The notes under the pieces are model-generated. The model worked only from the letters and a program-made list of their open reading frames with translations. It made no database searches and was not told the origin of the DNA. A DNA stretch of 64,000 nt, from positions 1 to 64,000 of the forward strand of contig JAKFEE010000028.1 in the NCBI GenBank assembly GCA_036675815.1, written 5' to 3'. The stretch comes from JAKFEE01 sp036675815. Its GTDB lineage: Bacteria; Pseudomonadota; Alphaproteobacteria; Rhodospirillales; Magnetospirillaceae. Positions 17,900-31,035 of the stretch are shown here, piece after piece; within the stretch, counting starts at the first letter, position 1, and every line of letters starts with the position of its first letter. The translations under genes and the position numbers were made by a program.

Positions 17900-18847
17900 T
17901 CAGATGACCAACAGATCCTTGCCGACGATGATGGTGCCGTTGAAGTGCTGGCGCACGCCCTCGGCCCACATGTCGTCGGTGATGCTGTCGTCGTCGCCGG
18001 GAACGAAATGGCTGAGGACCAGCGTCTTCACCCCGGCGGCTGCGGCAATGCGGCCGACGTCCGTGGTCAGGGTGTGGCTGGCCATCAGATGCTTCTTCAG
18101 CGTGGCGCCGTTGGGGATGCGCTTGACCAGCGCATCGACGCCCGGCTCGTACATGACCTCGTGGACGAGAACGTCGGCACCCTTGGCGAACTCGGCCAGA
18201 GCCGGGTTGTAGGCGGTGTCGGCCGAGAACACCACGGTTCGGTCGGCCGTCTGGAACTTCAGGGCGAAATTGTCGGTGATCGGCGGGTGTGGGGTGCGGC
18301 GGGAGGTGACGACGACCTGATCGTTGCGCAGGACCTCGCCTTCGTCGATGTCGTGGGCTTCGACGAGCTGGCGCAGGTCGGGGCGGCCTTCGTCGGCGAT
18401 GCGCGTTTCGATGTCGAACTTGTTCAAGGCCCAGAATTCGCGGGTCATCTCCTCCAGCCCCTTCGGGCCATAGGCCTTCACCTTGTCCTTGAGGCCGGCC
18501 GCCCAGGCGCTGTAGAGCAGGTTGCCGTATTCGAGATTGTGATCCGAATGGTGGTGGGTGATGAACAGGTAGCGCAACGACGGTAGCTTGACGCCGGCGC
18601 GCGTCAGCTGTCTGGCAACCCCATAGCCGCAGTCGATGACATAGGGCACTCCGCCTATCAGCAGCAGATTGGCTGGATTGGATCGCCCCGGCGTCACGCG
18701 CGGGCCGCCCTTGGTGCCGAGCAGCACGATCTTGGTTTCCGTGGCCGGGGCGGCCGGCTGTGCCGCCAGACGGCCAAACGGCAAGGCGGCGCCGAGCATG
18801 GCGCCGGCGCTGAGCTTCAGTATGCTCCGCCTCGTGATTTTATTCAT
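17900..18847 (-). CDS. Tat-exported metallo-beta-lactamase-fold hydrolase
   Basis: 315 aa from ATG 18847, preceded by GGGAGGAAAG. The twin-arginine signal RRSILKLSAG (residues 6-15) directs folded export to the periplasm. The MBL zinc motif is THHHSDHN (HxHxDH), with further ligands in DTAYNP, HEVMYEP and SHF. The fold is closest to the tRNase Z/arylsulfatase-like branch; the substrate is unknown. The divergent IclR regulator 116 bases away may control it, as IclR regulators often control catabolic neighbours. Confidence 0.85.
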   Translation of the reverse strand: MNKITRRSILKLSAGAMLGAALPFGRLAAQPAAPATETKIVLLGTKGGPRVTPGRSNPANLLLIGGVPYVIDCGYGVARQLTRAGVKLPSLRYLFITHHHSDHNLEYGNLLYSAWAAGLKDKVKAYGPKGLEEMTREFWALNKFDIETRIADEGRPDLRQLVEAHDIDEGEVLRNDQVVVTSRRTPHPPITDNFALKFQTADRTVVFSADTAYNPALAEFAKGADVLVHEVMYEPGVDALVKRIPNGATLKKHLMASHTLTTDVGRIAAAAGVKTLVLSHFVPGDDDSITDDMWAEGVRQHFNGTIIVGKDLLVI

Positions 18848-18930
18848 TGCTTTCCTCCCGTTACGTTCCTGTTTGGCGACTACCGCCGATCGTGAATAAT
18901 CTGGTCGGCGGCTCAATTGAAATCGCGCGG

Positions 18931-18949
18931 CGTTTCGCGGGGTGAAACG
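18931..18949. promoter_or_regulatory. Candidate IclR operator
   Basis: CGTTTC (18931-18936) and GAAACG (18944-18949) form a palindrome with a 7-base centre, resembling IclR-type operators. It lies just before the Shine-Dalgarno of the IclR gene in the divergent intergenic region, so it could mediate autoregulation and control of the MBL gene. Confidence 0.45.
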
Positions 18950-18963
18950 GCGAGGATGTGACC

Positions 18964-19740
18964 ATGCGGTCTTTGGATCGGGGACTCGAAGTCTTGCTGG
19001 CGATTCAGCGCGACGACAAGGTATCGCTTCGCGATCTGCACGACCGCACGGGCATCGCCAAAGCGACCCTCTTGCGCATTCTGGCGGCCCTGCGACGGCA
19101 CGGCTTCATCTGGAGGGGACTGGAAGACGGCTGCTATCGCCCCACCCGCCGCTATGCCCTTAGCCAAGACTATTCCCGGGTCGTCGGTGAGGCGGCGGCA
19201 CCCAAATTGGCCGAGTTGTGCCGCGACGTCGGTTGGGCGTCGGACATCGCTGTCTACGAGAACGGTAAACTGACCATCGCCGAGACGACGCGCGGCATCA
19301 GCCCCTATCCCATCAACAAGGGGATGACCGGCCAGTCCGTCCACGTCCTGCAGTCAGGGCTGGGAAAGGCTTATCTGGCCTTCTGTTCTGGGCGAGACCA
19401 GAAGCGGGTGATCGAGGATCTCAAGGATTCCGCCGATCCGATGGACGTCGCGGCCAAGCACGCCTCGGCCCTTCAGGCGATCATCGAGGCCACGGATATC
19501 AGAGGATATGGCCACCGCGATCTCGGGTATTGGGCCAGGGGGCGCGCCCTGCGCTTCGACCTGAACGCCCTGGCATTGCCGGTGCGCGGCCGGAGGGGAA
19601 CCTATGCCGCCATCAACCTGGTCTATCCGGCTTCCGCATTCACCGAGGGCGAGTTTGCCGAACGCTATCAGGCGCGCCTGCAACTCGCAGCCGACCGGAT
19701 TGCGCGAGACCTCGACGGTCTCGGCGTCGATCCAAACTGA
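18964..19740 (+). CDS. IclR-family transcriptional regulator
   Basis: 258 aa. A winged HTH occupies about residues 1-65 (RSLDRGLEVLLAIQRDDKVS, TGIAKATLLRILAALRRHGF), followed by an IclR effector domain (about 75-255) with GMTGQSVHVLQSGLGKAYLA and GRRGTYAAINLVYPAS. GAGGA (18952-18956) is 7 bases from ATG 18964 but only 1 base from GTG 18958, so the ATG was chosen. It is divergent from the Tat-MBL hydrolase, its most likely target. Confidence 0.9.
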   Translation: MRSLDRGLEVLLAIQRDDKVSLRDLHDRTGIAKATLLRILAALRRHGFIWRGLEDGCYRPTRRYALSQDYSRVVGEAAAPKLAELCRDVGWASDIAVYENGKLTIAETTRGISPYPINKGMTGQSVHVLQSGLGKAYLAFCSGRDQKRVIEDLKDSADPMDVAAKHASALQAIIEATDIRGYGHRDLGYWARGRALRFDLNALALPVRGRRGTYAAINLVYPASAFTEGEFAERYQARLQLAADRIARDLDGLGVDPN

Positions 19741-19764
19741 GCCCCGACGGGCGCGGCGCTCCGT

Positions 19765-22452
<2,688 letters not shown>

Positions 22453-22840
22453 GAGATCGTCCTCCACGGCTGGTCTCCGCGGCCGCTTCCGCGCGAGATC
22501 CTGGCACCGATATGGCGGGGTGGCGCCGGAGGGACAAGGGTAGCCCACCCGCCGGGCAACATCGCGGAAAATGCGGGCCCCGCGGCAAGGGAGCTTTGAT
22601 TCCCGCCGCCGCCGGTGGTAGGAGGAGCAGATTTCTTGTTCATCGCGGATTGGCGAGGAGACGCATCGATCGCTCCTGCCGTCATTCCCGCGGAAGCGGG
22701 AATCCATTCCGGAGGCGGTCGCGGCGTGCAGGCACCGGCCACGAACGCTAAGCCGAGAGGCCTCAGGATTGGACTCCCGCTTCCGCGGGAGTGACGAAAG
22801 CCGGACGGGGAGGCTCCCCATAACTTGAGAGGATTTCGCC
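22453..22840. other. 388-base divergent region between acnA and acnB
   Basis: It must hold both promoters, but no clear -35/-10 pair stands out. The right half is taken up by a paired dRS3-like element (22681-22794). The last bases carry the acnB ribosome-binding site GAGAGGA (22826-22832). Confidence 0.55.
22681..22794. repeat. Repeat family 2 (dRS3-like), paired inverted element
   Basis: The left arm 22681-22715 begins GTCATTCCCGCGGAAGCGGG. The right arm 22760-22794 is its inverted copy, matching 31 of 35 bases, and each arm is itself a hairpin with ATTCCC-N8-GGGAAT or a variant of it. About 44 bases separate the arms. The structure is MITE-like. Confidence 0.75.
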
Positions 22841-25426
22841 TTGCTTGAAGCTTATCGCCAGCATGTCGCCGAGCGCGCGGCGCTCGGGATTCCGCCCCTG
22901 CCGCTGACAGCGGCGCAGACCGCAGCGCTGATCGGGCTGTTGCGCAATCCCCCGCAGGGCGAAGAGCAGTTCCTGGTCGAACTCCTCACCCATCGCGTCC
23001 CCGCCGGCGTCGACGACGCCGCCAAGGTCAAGGCGGCGTTCCTCGCCGGCGTGGCCAAGGGCGAGGAAGCCTCGGGCCTGATCTCGAAGGTCAAGGCGAC
23101 CGAGCTGCTGGGCACCATGCTGGGCGGCTTCAACATCAAGCCGCTGATCGACCTGCTGGCCTGCCCCGAGTGTGGCGCCGCGGCCGCCGCCGGGCTCAAG
23201 ACGACGCTGTTGATGTTCGACTACTTCCACGACGTCAAGGAGCTGGCCGACAAGGGCAACGCACACGCCAAGGCGGTGATCCAGTCGTGGGCCGAGGCCG
23301 AGTGGTTCACCTCGCGCCCCGCGGTGCCCGAGAGCCTGACCGTGACCGTGTTCAAGGTCAACGGCGAGACCAACACCGACGACCTGTCGCCGGCGCCCGA
23401 CGCCTGGAGCCGCCCCGACATCCCGCTGCACGCCCTGGCCATGCTGAAGAACCCGCGCCCCGGCATCGAGGCCGAGGAGCCCGGCGTGCGCGGCCCGATC
23501 AAGCAGTTGGAGGCGCTGACGGCCAAGGGCAATCTGGTCGCCTATGTCGGCGACGTCGTCGGCACCGGCTCGTCGCGCAAGTCGGCGACCAACTCGGTGC
23601 TGTGGTGGACCGGCGAGGACATCCCCTTCGTCCCCAACAAGCGCTTCGGCGGCGTCTGCCTCGGCACCAAGATCGCGCCGATCTTCTACAACACCATGGA
23701 AGACGCCGGCGCCCTGCCGATCGAGCTCGACGTTTCGAAGATGGAGATGGGCGACGTCGTCGAGCTGCGCCCCTATGACGGCAAGGCGCTGAAGAACGGC
23801 CAAGTCATCGCCGAGTTCTCGGTCAAGTCGCAGGTGATCTTCGACGAGGTGCGCGCCGGCGGCCGCATCCCGCTGATCATCGGCCGCGGCCTCACCGCCA
23901 AGGCACGCGAGGCCCTGGGCCTCGCCCCCTCGACCCTGTTCCGCCTGCCCCAGGCGCCCAAGGATTCGGGCAAGGGCTTCTCGCTGGCCCAGAAGATGGT
24001 CGGCCGCGCCTGTGGCCTGCCCGAAGGCCAGGGCATCCGCCCCGGCACCTATTGCGAGCCGAAGATGACGACGGTGGGCTCGCAGGACACCACCGGCCCG
24101 ATGACCCGCGACGAGCTCAAGGACCTCGCCTGCCTGGGCTTCTCGGCCGACCTGGTGATGCAATCGTTCTGCCACACCGCCGCCTATCCCAAGCCGGTCG
24201 ACGTCGAGACCCACAAGACCCTGCCGGCCTTCATCGCCACCCGCGGCGGCGTGTCGCTGCGCCCCGGCGACGGCGTCATCCACAGCTGGCTCAACCGCCT
24301 GCTGCTGCCCGACACCGTCGGCACCGGCGGCGACTCGCACACCCGCTTCCCCATCGGCATCTCGTTCCCGGCCGGCTCGGGGCTGGTCGCCTTCGCCGCC
24401 GCCACCGGCGTCATGCCGCTGGACATGCCGGAAAGCGTGCTGGTGCGCTTCAAGGGCAAGATGCAGCCGGGCGTCACCCTGCGTGACCTGGTCAACGCCA
24501 TCCCGCTCTACGCCATCCGCCAGGGTCTGCTCACCGTCGAGAAGGCCGGCAAGAAGAACGTGTTCTCGGGCCGCATCGTCGAGATCGAGGGCCTGCCCGA
24601 CCTCAAGGTCGAGCAGGCGTTCGAGCTGTCCGACGCCTCGGCCGAGCGCTCGGCGGCGGCCTGCACCGTGCGGCTGAACCAGGAGCCGATCATCGAGTAC
24701 ATGCGCTCCAACATCACCCTGATGAAGTGGATGATCGCCAACGGCTACCAGGACGCCCGCACCCTGGGCCGGCGCATCAAGGCGATGGAAGCGTGGATCG
24801 CCAAGCCCGAGCTGCTGGCGCCCGACGCCGACGCCGACTACGCCGCGGTCATCGAGATCGACCTCGCCGACATCAAGGAGCCGATCGTCGCCTGCCCCAA
24901 CGATCCCGACGACGTCAAGCTGCTGTCCGAGGTGGCCGGCGACAAGATCGACGAGGTGTTCATCGGCAGCTGCATGACCAATATCGGCCACTTCCGTGCC
25001 GCCAGCCGCATCCTCGAGGGCAAGTCCGACATCCCCACCCGCCTGTGGGTGGCGCCGCCGACCAAGATGGACGCCATGATCCTCAGCGAGGAGGGCTATT
25101 ACGGCATCCTGGGGCGCTCCGGCGCCCGCATGGAGATGCCCGGCTGCAGCTTGTGCATGGGCAACCAGGCGCAGATCCGCAAGGGCTCGACGGCGATGAG
25201 CACCTCGACCCGCAACTTCCCCAACCGCCTCGGCATCGACACCCGCGTCTATCTCGGCTCGGCCGAGCTGGCGGCGGTGTGCGCGCTCTTGGGAAAGATC
25301 CCGACCCCGGCCGAGTACCTGGCCCAGGTCGGCGTCATCGGGCCGAAGGCCGGCGACATCTACCGCTACATGAACTTCGACCAGATCGCGGCGTTCAAGA
25401 CGGTGGCGGACAGCGTCGCGGTGTGA
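22841..25426 (+). CDS. acnB: Aconitate hydratase B (2-methylisocitrate dehydratase activity possible)
   Basis: 861 aa. TTG 22841 (MLEAYRQHVAERAALGIPPL) follows GAGAGGA and matches the AcnB family start. The AcnB-specific N-terminal HEAT-like domain leads into a swivel domain (about 165-370), then the Fe-S domains with CLGFSADLVMQSFCHTAAYP, GSCMTNIGHFRAASR and PGCSLCMGNQ. AcnB works in the TCA cycle and can dehydrate 2-methylisocitrate. Long stretches resemble the gammaproteobacterial enzyme closely and codon use is strongly C-ending. Many alphaproteobacteria have only AcnA. Confidence 0.97.
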   Translation: MLEAYRQHVAERAALGIPPLPLTAAQTAALIGLLRNPPQGEEQFLVELLTHRVPAGVDDAAKVKAAFLAGVAKGEEASGLISKVKATELLGTMLGGFNIKPLIDLLACPECGAAAAAGLKTTLLMFDYFHDVKELADKGNAHAKAVIQSWAEAEWFTSRPAVPESLTVTVFKVNGETNTDDLSPAPDAWSRPDIPLHALAMLKNPRPGIEAEEPGVRGPIKQLEALTAKGNLVAYVGDVVGTGSSRKSATNSVLWWTGEDIPFVPNKRFGGVCLGTKIAPIFYNTMEDAGALPIELDVSKMEMGDVVELRPYDGKALKNGQVIAEFSVKSQVIFDEVRAGGRIPLIIGRGLTAKAREALGLAPSTLFRLPQAPKDSGKGFSLAQKMVGRACGLPEGQGIRPGTYCEPKMTTVGSQDTTGPMTRDELKDLACLGFSADLVMQSFCHTAAYPKPVDVETHKTLPAFIATRGGVSLRPGDGVIHSWLNRLLLPDTVGTGGDSHTRFPIGISFPAGSGLVAFAAATGVMPLDMPESVLVRFKGKMQPGVTLRDLVNAIPLYAIRQGLLTVEKAGKKNVFSGRIVEIEGLPDLKVEQAFELSDASAERSAAACTVRLNQEPIIEYMRSNITLMKWMIANGYQDARTLGRRIKAMEAWIAKPELLAPDADADYAAVIEIDLADIKEPIVACPNDPDDVKLLSEVAGDKIDEVFIGSCMTNIGHFRAASRILEGKSDIPTRLWVAPPTKMDAMILSEEGYYGILGRSGARMEMPGCSLCMGNQAQIRKGSTAMSTSTRNFPNRLGIDTRVYLGSAELAAVCALLGKIPTPAEYLAQVGVIGPKAGDIYRYMNFDQIAAFKTVADSVAV

Positions 25427-25453
25427 GCGAACGCGGTAGCCTAGAAACGAAGC

Positions 25454-25482
25454 ACCCCCGCCGGGAGACTGGCGGGGGTTTT
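25454..25482 (+). terminator. Intrinsic terminator of acnB
   Basis: CCCCCGCC (25454-25461) and GGCGGGGG (25471-25478) form a perfect 8-bp stem followed by TTTT. It lies 28 bases after the acnB stop. Confidence 0.85.
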
Positions 25483-25510
25483 CCATTGCCTCCCTTGAGG
25501 CCCAAAACAC

Positions 25511-25897
25511 CTAGGTACCCGACAACGCCCGCCTGACCGCCTCCGGCTCTTTGGCGATCACCCGGAGCAACGTCAGCGCTGCCCCTTCCGGGCGCCGGCG
25601 GCCTTGTTCCCAATTGCGCAGCGAGGCGAGCGGGAAGCCAAAGCGGGCGGCGAAGGCTTCCTGCGACAGCCCGAGCGCCTTGCGGATCGCCCGGACGTTC
25701 ACCGGTTCGCGCCGGATAACCTGCACCTGCCCCGACGAGAGCCCGGCGGCGATATCATCTTCCGAGAGAGCGCGCGCGGTGTCGGTGTCCTCGGCGATTT
25801 GGCGGTCGATGTCGGCCTCGGTGGTCGCCTCGACTTTTGCCCGGTCGACCTGGAGCGTGGCCCGCAGCTCAGAAATCGAACGTCGCACGATAGGCAT
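25511..25897 (-). CDS. XRE-type antitoxin with a BrnA-like N-terminus
   Basis: 128 aa, preceded by AAAGGAG inside the toxin gene. Residues about 20-55 (TTEADIDRQIAEDTDTARAL) resemble the N-terminal part of BrnA antitoxins, including the BrnA at 26944. The C-terminal half is an XRE helix-turn-helix (IRKALGLSQEAFAARFGFPL, ASLRNWEQGRRRPEGAA) where BrnA normally has a ribbon-helix-helix. It partners the overlapping BrnT toxin and should neutralise it and repress the operon. Function is inferred from arrangement. Confidence 0.8.
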   Translation of the reverse strand: MPIVRRSISELRATLQVDRAKVEATTEADIDRQIAEDTDTARALSEDDIAAGLSSGQVQVIRREPVNVRAIRKALGLSQEAFAARFGFPLASLRNWEQGRRRPEGAALTLLRVIAKEPEAVRRALSGT

Positions 25898-26144
25898 TCA
25901 CTTCTCCTTTCTTGGCGCGGCGGGCCGAGATGATGCGGCGCACGCCGTTGCGCCAGACATAAACGACCACGAGATGGACACCGTCTACGCGTCCCAAGGC
26001 GATGATGCGGGTCTCGCCGTAATTGTGTCGGCTGTCAGTCAGTTCGAGTGTGTCGCCTTCGAAGATCAGGGCGGCGAAGTCAAAGCCGAAGCCGCGCTCA
26101 CGCCGGCAGCGGTCGCTCTTCGCGTCGTCCCATTCGAACTGCAT
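25869..26144 (-). CDS. brnT: BrnT-family toxin (ribonuclease)
   Basis: 91 aa. The BrnT pattern is clear: FEWDDAKSDRCRRERGFGFD, then RHNYGETRIIALGRVDGVHL, VVVYVWRNGVRRIISARRAK and a final NAYRA. BrnT has a RelE-like fold and cuts RNA when free of its antitoxin. Its 3' end overlaps the antitoxin gene by 29 bases, toxin first, as in brnTA operons. Confidence 0.85.
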   Translation of the reverse strand: MQFEWDDAKSDRCRRERGFGFDFAALIFEGDTLELTDSRHNYGETRIIALGRVDGVHLVVVYVWRNGVRRIISARRAKKGEVNAYRATFDF

Positions 26145-26280
26145 TCATCGAGGATATACGCCAGTGGCGTAGGCCTTCAAGATCGCGGACCTCTAAAAAC
26201 CAAGCTGACGCCCTACTCCCCCCCACCGTCGTCGCGCGGATGGGCGCGCGCCGCGATCGCGGCGGGAATCTTCCGCCCCT

Positions 26281-26547
26281 TCAGTCGAATTCGGCGTCGC
26301 TGCGCGGATCGTCCGGGCGTTCATGGTCGAGCGATTCGCGGTACTTGACGCAGCCGCGCATGAACTGTGGCCAGTCCGGCACCACGAGCGCCGCGGGGAG
26401 CGGTTCCGGCAGCAGGCCCCACAGCTCGGGATGATGCCAGCACAGATCATGGCCGCTGCTGTCGCGGTGGGCGCGGATGCCGAAGCGCAACCGGACCACC
26501 TCGGCCATCAACTCCTCTCTGCTCAGGCGGGCGAGATCTTCATCCAT
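26281..26547 (-). CDS. Conserved small hypothetical protein
   Basis: 88 aa from ATG 26547 (MDEDLARLSREELMAEV); GTG 26568 in frame is an alternative. The sequence runs LRFGIRAHRDSSGHDLCWHH, PELWGLLPEPLPAALVVPDW, PQFMRGCVKYRESLD and then an acidic tail. This HRDSSGHDLCWHH...LWGLLPE...WPQFMRGC pattern belongs to a small protein family widespread in proteobacteria with no known role. It sits between two BrnT loci. Confidence 0.7.
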   Translation of the reverse strand: MDEDLARLSREELMAEVVRLRFGIRAHRDSSGHDLCWHHPELWGLLPEPLPAALVVPDWPQFMRGCVKYRESLDHERPDDPRSDAEFD

Positions 26548-26943
26548 CACGCCGACCAACGCCGCCACGACACCGAAGTTCGCGGGCGGGCCGAACGGGC
26601 AAAGCAGGTGTCCATTGGGCGACCGCGGGTCCGCCCGGCAATAACTCGGCGGCGCTATCGACCACCGCCGATGCGGCGGTTACGCGAATCGCGAAACACC
26701 CCCTCCGCCATCCCACTGTTCACAGGGCGGCTCGCCGTATCTAGCTTAAGCGGTTGCCCTATACCTTGTTCCATCTCGTGGAAACGGATGACCCGGACGC
26801 GGGATTTTACTCTGATGAAGATGAAGAGGAAGAATAAAGGAGGATCGCCAAGCGGCACGCGGAGGCGGTCTGATCCGGACAGCTCTTCCTGAATATCAAG
26901 GGAGCAGGAGGCCGGGGCGCAGACGGCGTAGCGCCGCCGGCCG
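26548..26943. other. Intergenic stretch of about 400 bases with possible gene remnant
   Basis: No complete gene is supported. A short open frame 26745-26837 (+) encodes about 30 residues ending in an acidic tail, GFYSDEDEEEE, directly followed by a perfect AAAGGAGG (26836-26843) with no start codon at the right spacing. This looks like debris of a lost gene pair in an accessory patch. The sequence from about 26740 to 26840 is AT-richer than its surroundings. Confidence 0.4.
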
Positions 26944-27255
26944 TTATCCGGCCTTCCTCTTCACGGCTTCCATGTAAGCCCTGAGGACGCTGTTCATCCG
27001 AGTCTGGTAGCTCTTGCCGGTGCCCTTGAAGAACTCCAGCACATCCTTGTCAACCCGGATGCTGATCATCTGCTTGTTCGGCGGCACCAGTTCCGCATCC
27101 TTGAACCAGTCGTCGCCGAGTATCGGGGCCGCATCCGGGTCAGCTGCGACCTGCCGCTCGATGTCCTCGTCCGTAGTCCGTTCCAGGCGATTCCAGTCGG
27201 TTTCACCCGTCCGGCGCTTTTGCAGCGAGCGCCGCAAAATACGCGTTTCGCTCAT
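26944..27255 (-). CDS. brnA: BrnA-family antitoxin (ribbon-helix-helix)
   Basis: 103 aa from ATG 27255 (MSETRILRRSLQKRRTGETD). The N-terminal BrnA segment TTDEDIERQVAADPDAAPIL is followed by the RHH DNA-binding domain KQMISIRVDKDVLEFFKGTG and YQTRMNSVLRAYMEA. It neutralises BrnT and represses the operon. It overlaps the 3' end of its toxin gene by 53 bases. The frame is open further upstream but only inside the toxin gene. Confidence 0.88.
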   Translation of the reverse strand: MSETRILRRSLQKRRTGETDWNRLERTTDEDIERQVAADPDAAPILGDDWFKDAELVPPNKQMISIRVDKDVLEFFKGTGKSYQTRMNSVLRAYMEAVKRKAG

Positions 27256-27496
27256 CACGCCTTGCCTTTCTTGCTGAAATGATCCGGCACATCTCGCCAC
27301 GCATCGTGAAGACGACCGCCAGCACATGGCCGTTGGTCTCCCCGAGGGCGACGTGTCGATCTTCGCCGTATTCCTTGCGCCGATCTGGCTGGTAAACGCA
27401 GGGACCTTCGAATATGTAAATCGCATCAATGAAATCTACGCCGTGCTCATCTAAGTTGGCGCGGCACTTTTCCTCATCCCATTCGAACCCTTCCAT
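27203..27496 (-). CDS. brnT: BrnT-family toxin, second locus
   Basis: 97 aa, AGGGA before ATG 27496. The pattern FEWDEEKCRANLDEHGVDFI, RRKEYGEDRHVALGETNGHV, then LAVVFTMRGEMCRIISARKA and NAYFA is typical BrnT. It is clearly diverged from the toxin at 25869, so this is an independent TA locus and not a recent duplicate. Confidence 0.9.
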   Translation of the reverse strand: MEGFEWDEEKCRANLDEHGVDFIDAIYIFEGPCVYQPDRRKEYGEDRHVALGETNGHVLAVVFTMRGEMCRIISARKARRDERNAYFAALAAKAPDG

Positions 27497-27794
27497 TGTT
27501 TATCCCTGTTTTGGCTAGCGCCGTTTTCACGCCACGGCTGGCTGTTATGGTCCGCATGATAAGCATCTCCAGTAAAATCGGCTCTTTCGAGCCCAAGGAT
27601 GAGATCGGCTCGCGTCGAGCTAAGCGTGTTTGAAGTGCGGGACTGCCCCTTGCTGTGAATGACGTACTGTATATACAAATAACCTCGCGATGTCAACCCG
27701 CAGGATCAGAGTGATCGCCTGTTTCCATAGCAATCGCAACCGGGCCTGCCCCATCATTCCGCATCCCTACCGCCGCCGCCCGCGAATCCGTATC
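27497..27794. other. 298-base AT-richer intergenic region with 10-bp palindrome
   Basis: No gene was seen. TGTATATACA (27668-27677) is a perfect 10-bp palindrome, about 170 bases upstream of the brnT start at 27496, and could be an operator. The stretch is less GC-rich than the chromosome around it, which fits acquired DNA. Confidence 0.45.
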
Positions 27795-28103
27795 TCAGCT
27801 ATCCGACAATACCCGCCTGACCGCCTCTGGCTCCTTAGCGATCACCCGGAGCAGCGTCAGCGCCGCCCCTTCCGGCCTGCGGCGGTCCTGTTCCCAGTTG
27901 CGCAGCGAAGCGAGCGCGAAGCCGAAGCGCGCGGCGAAGGCTTCCTGGGACAAGCCGAGCGCCTTGCGGATCGTTTGGCACGGTGGGCCCAGATGATGTG
28001 GCGCACGCCATTGCCACGTAAACGACCATGAGATGGCCGTCGTCTACGCGTCCCAGAGCGATATGCGGGTCTCGCCGTAGTCGCGTCGGCTATCCGTCAG
28101 CTC
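27795..28103 (-). pseudogene. Decayed brnT/XRE-antitoxin remnant
   Basis: The plus-strand sequence 27795-27980 closely matches the 3' half of the XRE antitoxin at 25511: the same HTH and a C-terminus ending KEPEAVRRVLSDS. It is joined directly to a fragment matching the 3' half of its brnT (GRVDDGHLMVVYV, then frameshifted). The N-terminal half of the antitoxin and the end of the toxin are deleted between the two blocks. It is a degraded duplicate of the 25511-26144 locus and makes neither complete protein. Confidence 0.8.
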
Positions 28104-28865
28104 TCAGCGCGGCTCCATGCGCAGGGCGCCGTCGAGGCGCACCACCGAGCCGTTCAACATCAGGTTGTCGAGGATGTGCAGCACCATGGCGGCGAATTCC
28201 TCGGGCCGGCCCAGGCGCTGCGGGAACGGCGTCTTCGCCGCCAATGCGTCCTTCACCTCCTGCGGCATGGCCGCCATCATCGGCGTCTCGAAGGTGCCCG
28301 GCGCGATGGCCATGACGCGGATCCCTGAGCGGGCGAATTCGCGCGCCGCCGGCAGGGTCAGCGCGGCGACGCCGCCCTTGGAGGCGGCATAGGCCGACTG
28401 GCCGATCTGGCCCTCGAAGGCGGCGATCGAGGCGGTGTTGACGATGACGCCGCGCTCGCCGTCGGCCAGCGGCGCCATGCCGGCCATGTCGGCCGCGGCC
28501 AGGCGCATCAGGTTGAAGGTGCCGATGAGGTTGACGCGCACCACCCGCTCGAAGTCGACCAGCGACATCGGCCCGGCCTTGCCGACGATGCGCCCGGCCG
28601 GCGCCACCCCGGCGCAGCTGACGGCGATGCGGGCCGGGCCGTGGCGCTCGCGCGCCGCCTTGACCGCCGCCTCGGCGCTGGCGGCGTCGGCGATATCGCA
28701 GGCCAGGGCGATGCCGCCGATCTCCTGCGCCAGGGCCTGCGCCGCTTCGCGGTTCATGTCGAGCAGCCCCACGCGCGCCCCCGCCTGGGCCAGCGCCCGC
28801 GCCGTCGCCGCGCCGAGCCCCGAGGCGGCGCCGGTGACCAGGGCCGCTTGTCCGCCTGCCTGCAT
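28104..28865 (-). CDS. Short-chain dehydrogenase (3-hydroxyacyl-CoA dehydrogenase type II-like)
   Basis: 253 aa from ATG 28865, preceded by GGGAGG. Rossmann motif TGAASGLG at residues 11-18; Asp36 (LLDMN) indicates NAD preference. The catalytic residues are Ser146, Tyr159 and Lys163 (SAYAASKGG). The architecture and the GERGVIVNTASIAAFEGQIG block match the HSD17B10/FadB2-type enzymes acting in fatty-acid or branched-chain degradation. The divergent acetoacetyl-CoA synthetase fits a role in acyl/ketone-body catabolism. Confidence 0.85.
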   Translation of the reverse strand: MQAGGQAALVTGAASGLGAATARALAQAGARVGLLDMNREAAQALAQEIGGIALACDIADAASAEAAVKAARERHGPARIAVSCAGVAPAGRIVGKAGPMSLVDFERVVRVNLIGTFNLMRLAAADMAGMAPLADGERGVIVNTASIAAFEGQIGQSAYAASKGGVAALTLPAAREFARSGIRVMAIAPGTFETPMMAAMPQEVKDALAAKTPFPQRLGRPEEFAAMVLHILDNLMLNGSVVRLDGALRMEPR

Positions 28866-28983
28866 GGGACCTCCCGTCGACGTGGACGGAAGGCAGCTTA
28901 CACCGGTTGGCGGCGGCAAGCAGCGGCCTTGTGGCGATGGCGGCAATCGGCTAGACCAAACACGGAGAACGGCGGAGGTCGGC

Positions 28984-30939
<1,956 letters not shown>

Positions 30940-31035
30940 GACTCCGAACAGCTGGCCATATGGCCGGACGGTTAATGGTTCCTCAGCCAGTTTGGGACAA
31001 GATCGGATTCATAAGCTGCCCCAATCGACTGAAAC

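Noticed and set aside
22763..25510. A very long open frame (over 900 codons) antisense to acnB
   Set aside because: It lies opposite a complete AcnB with intact Fe-S motifs. Its low-complexity His/Arg/Gly/Val-rich sequence is what GC-rich antisense frames give.
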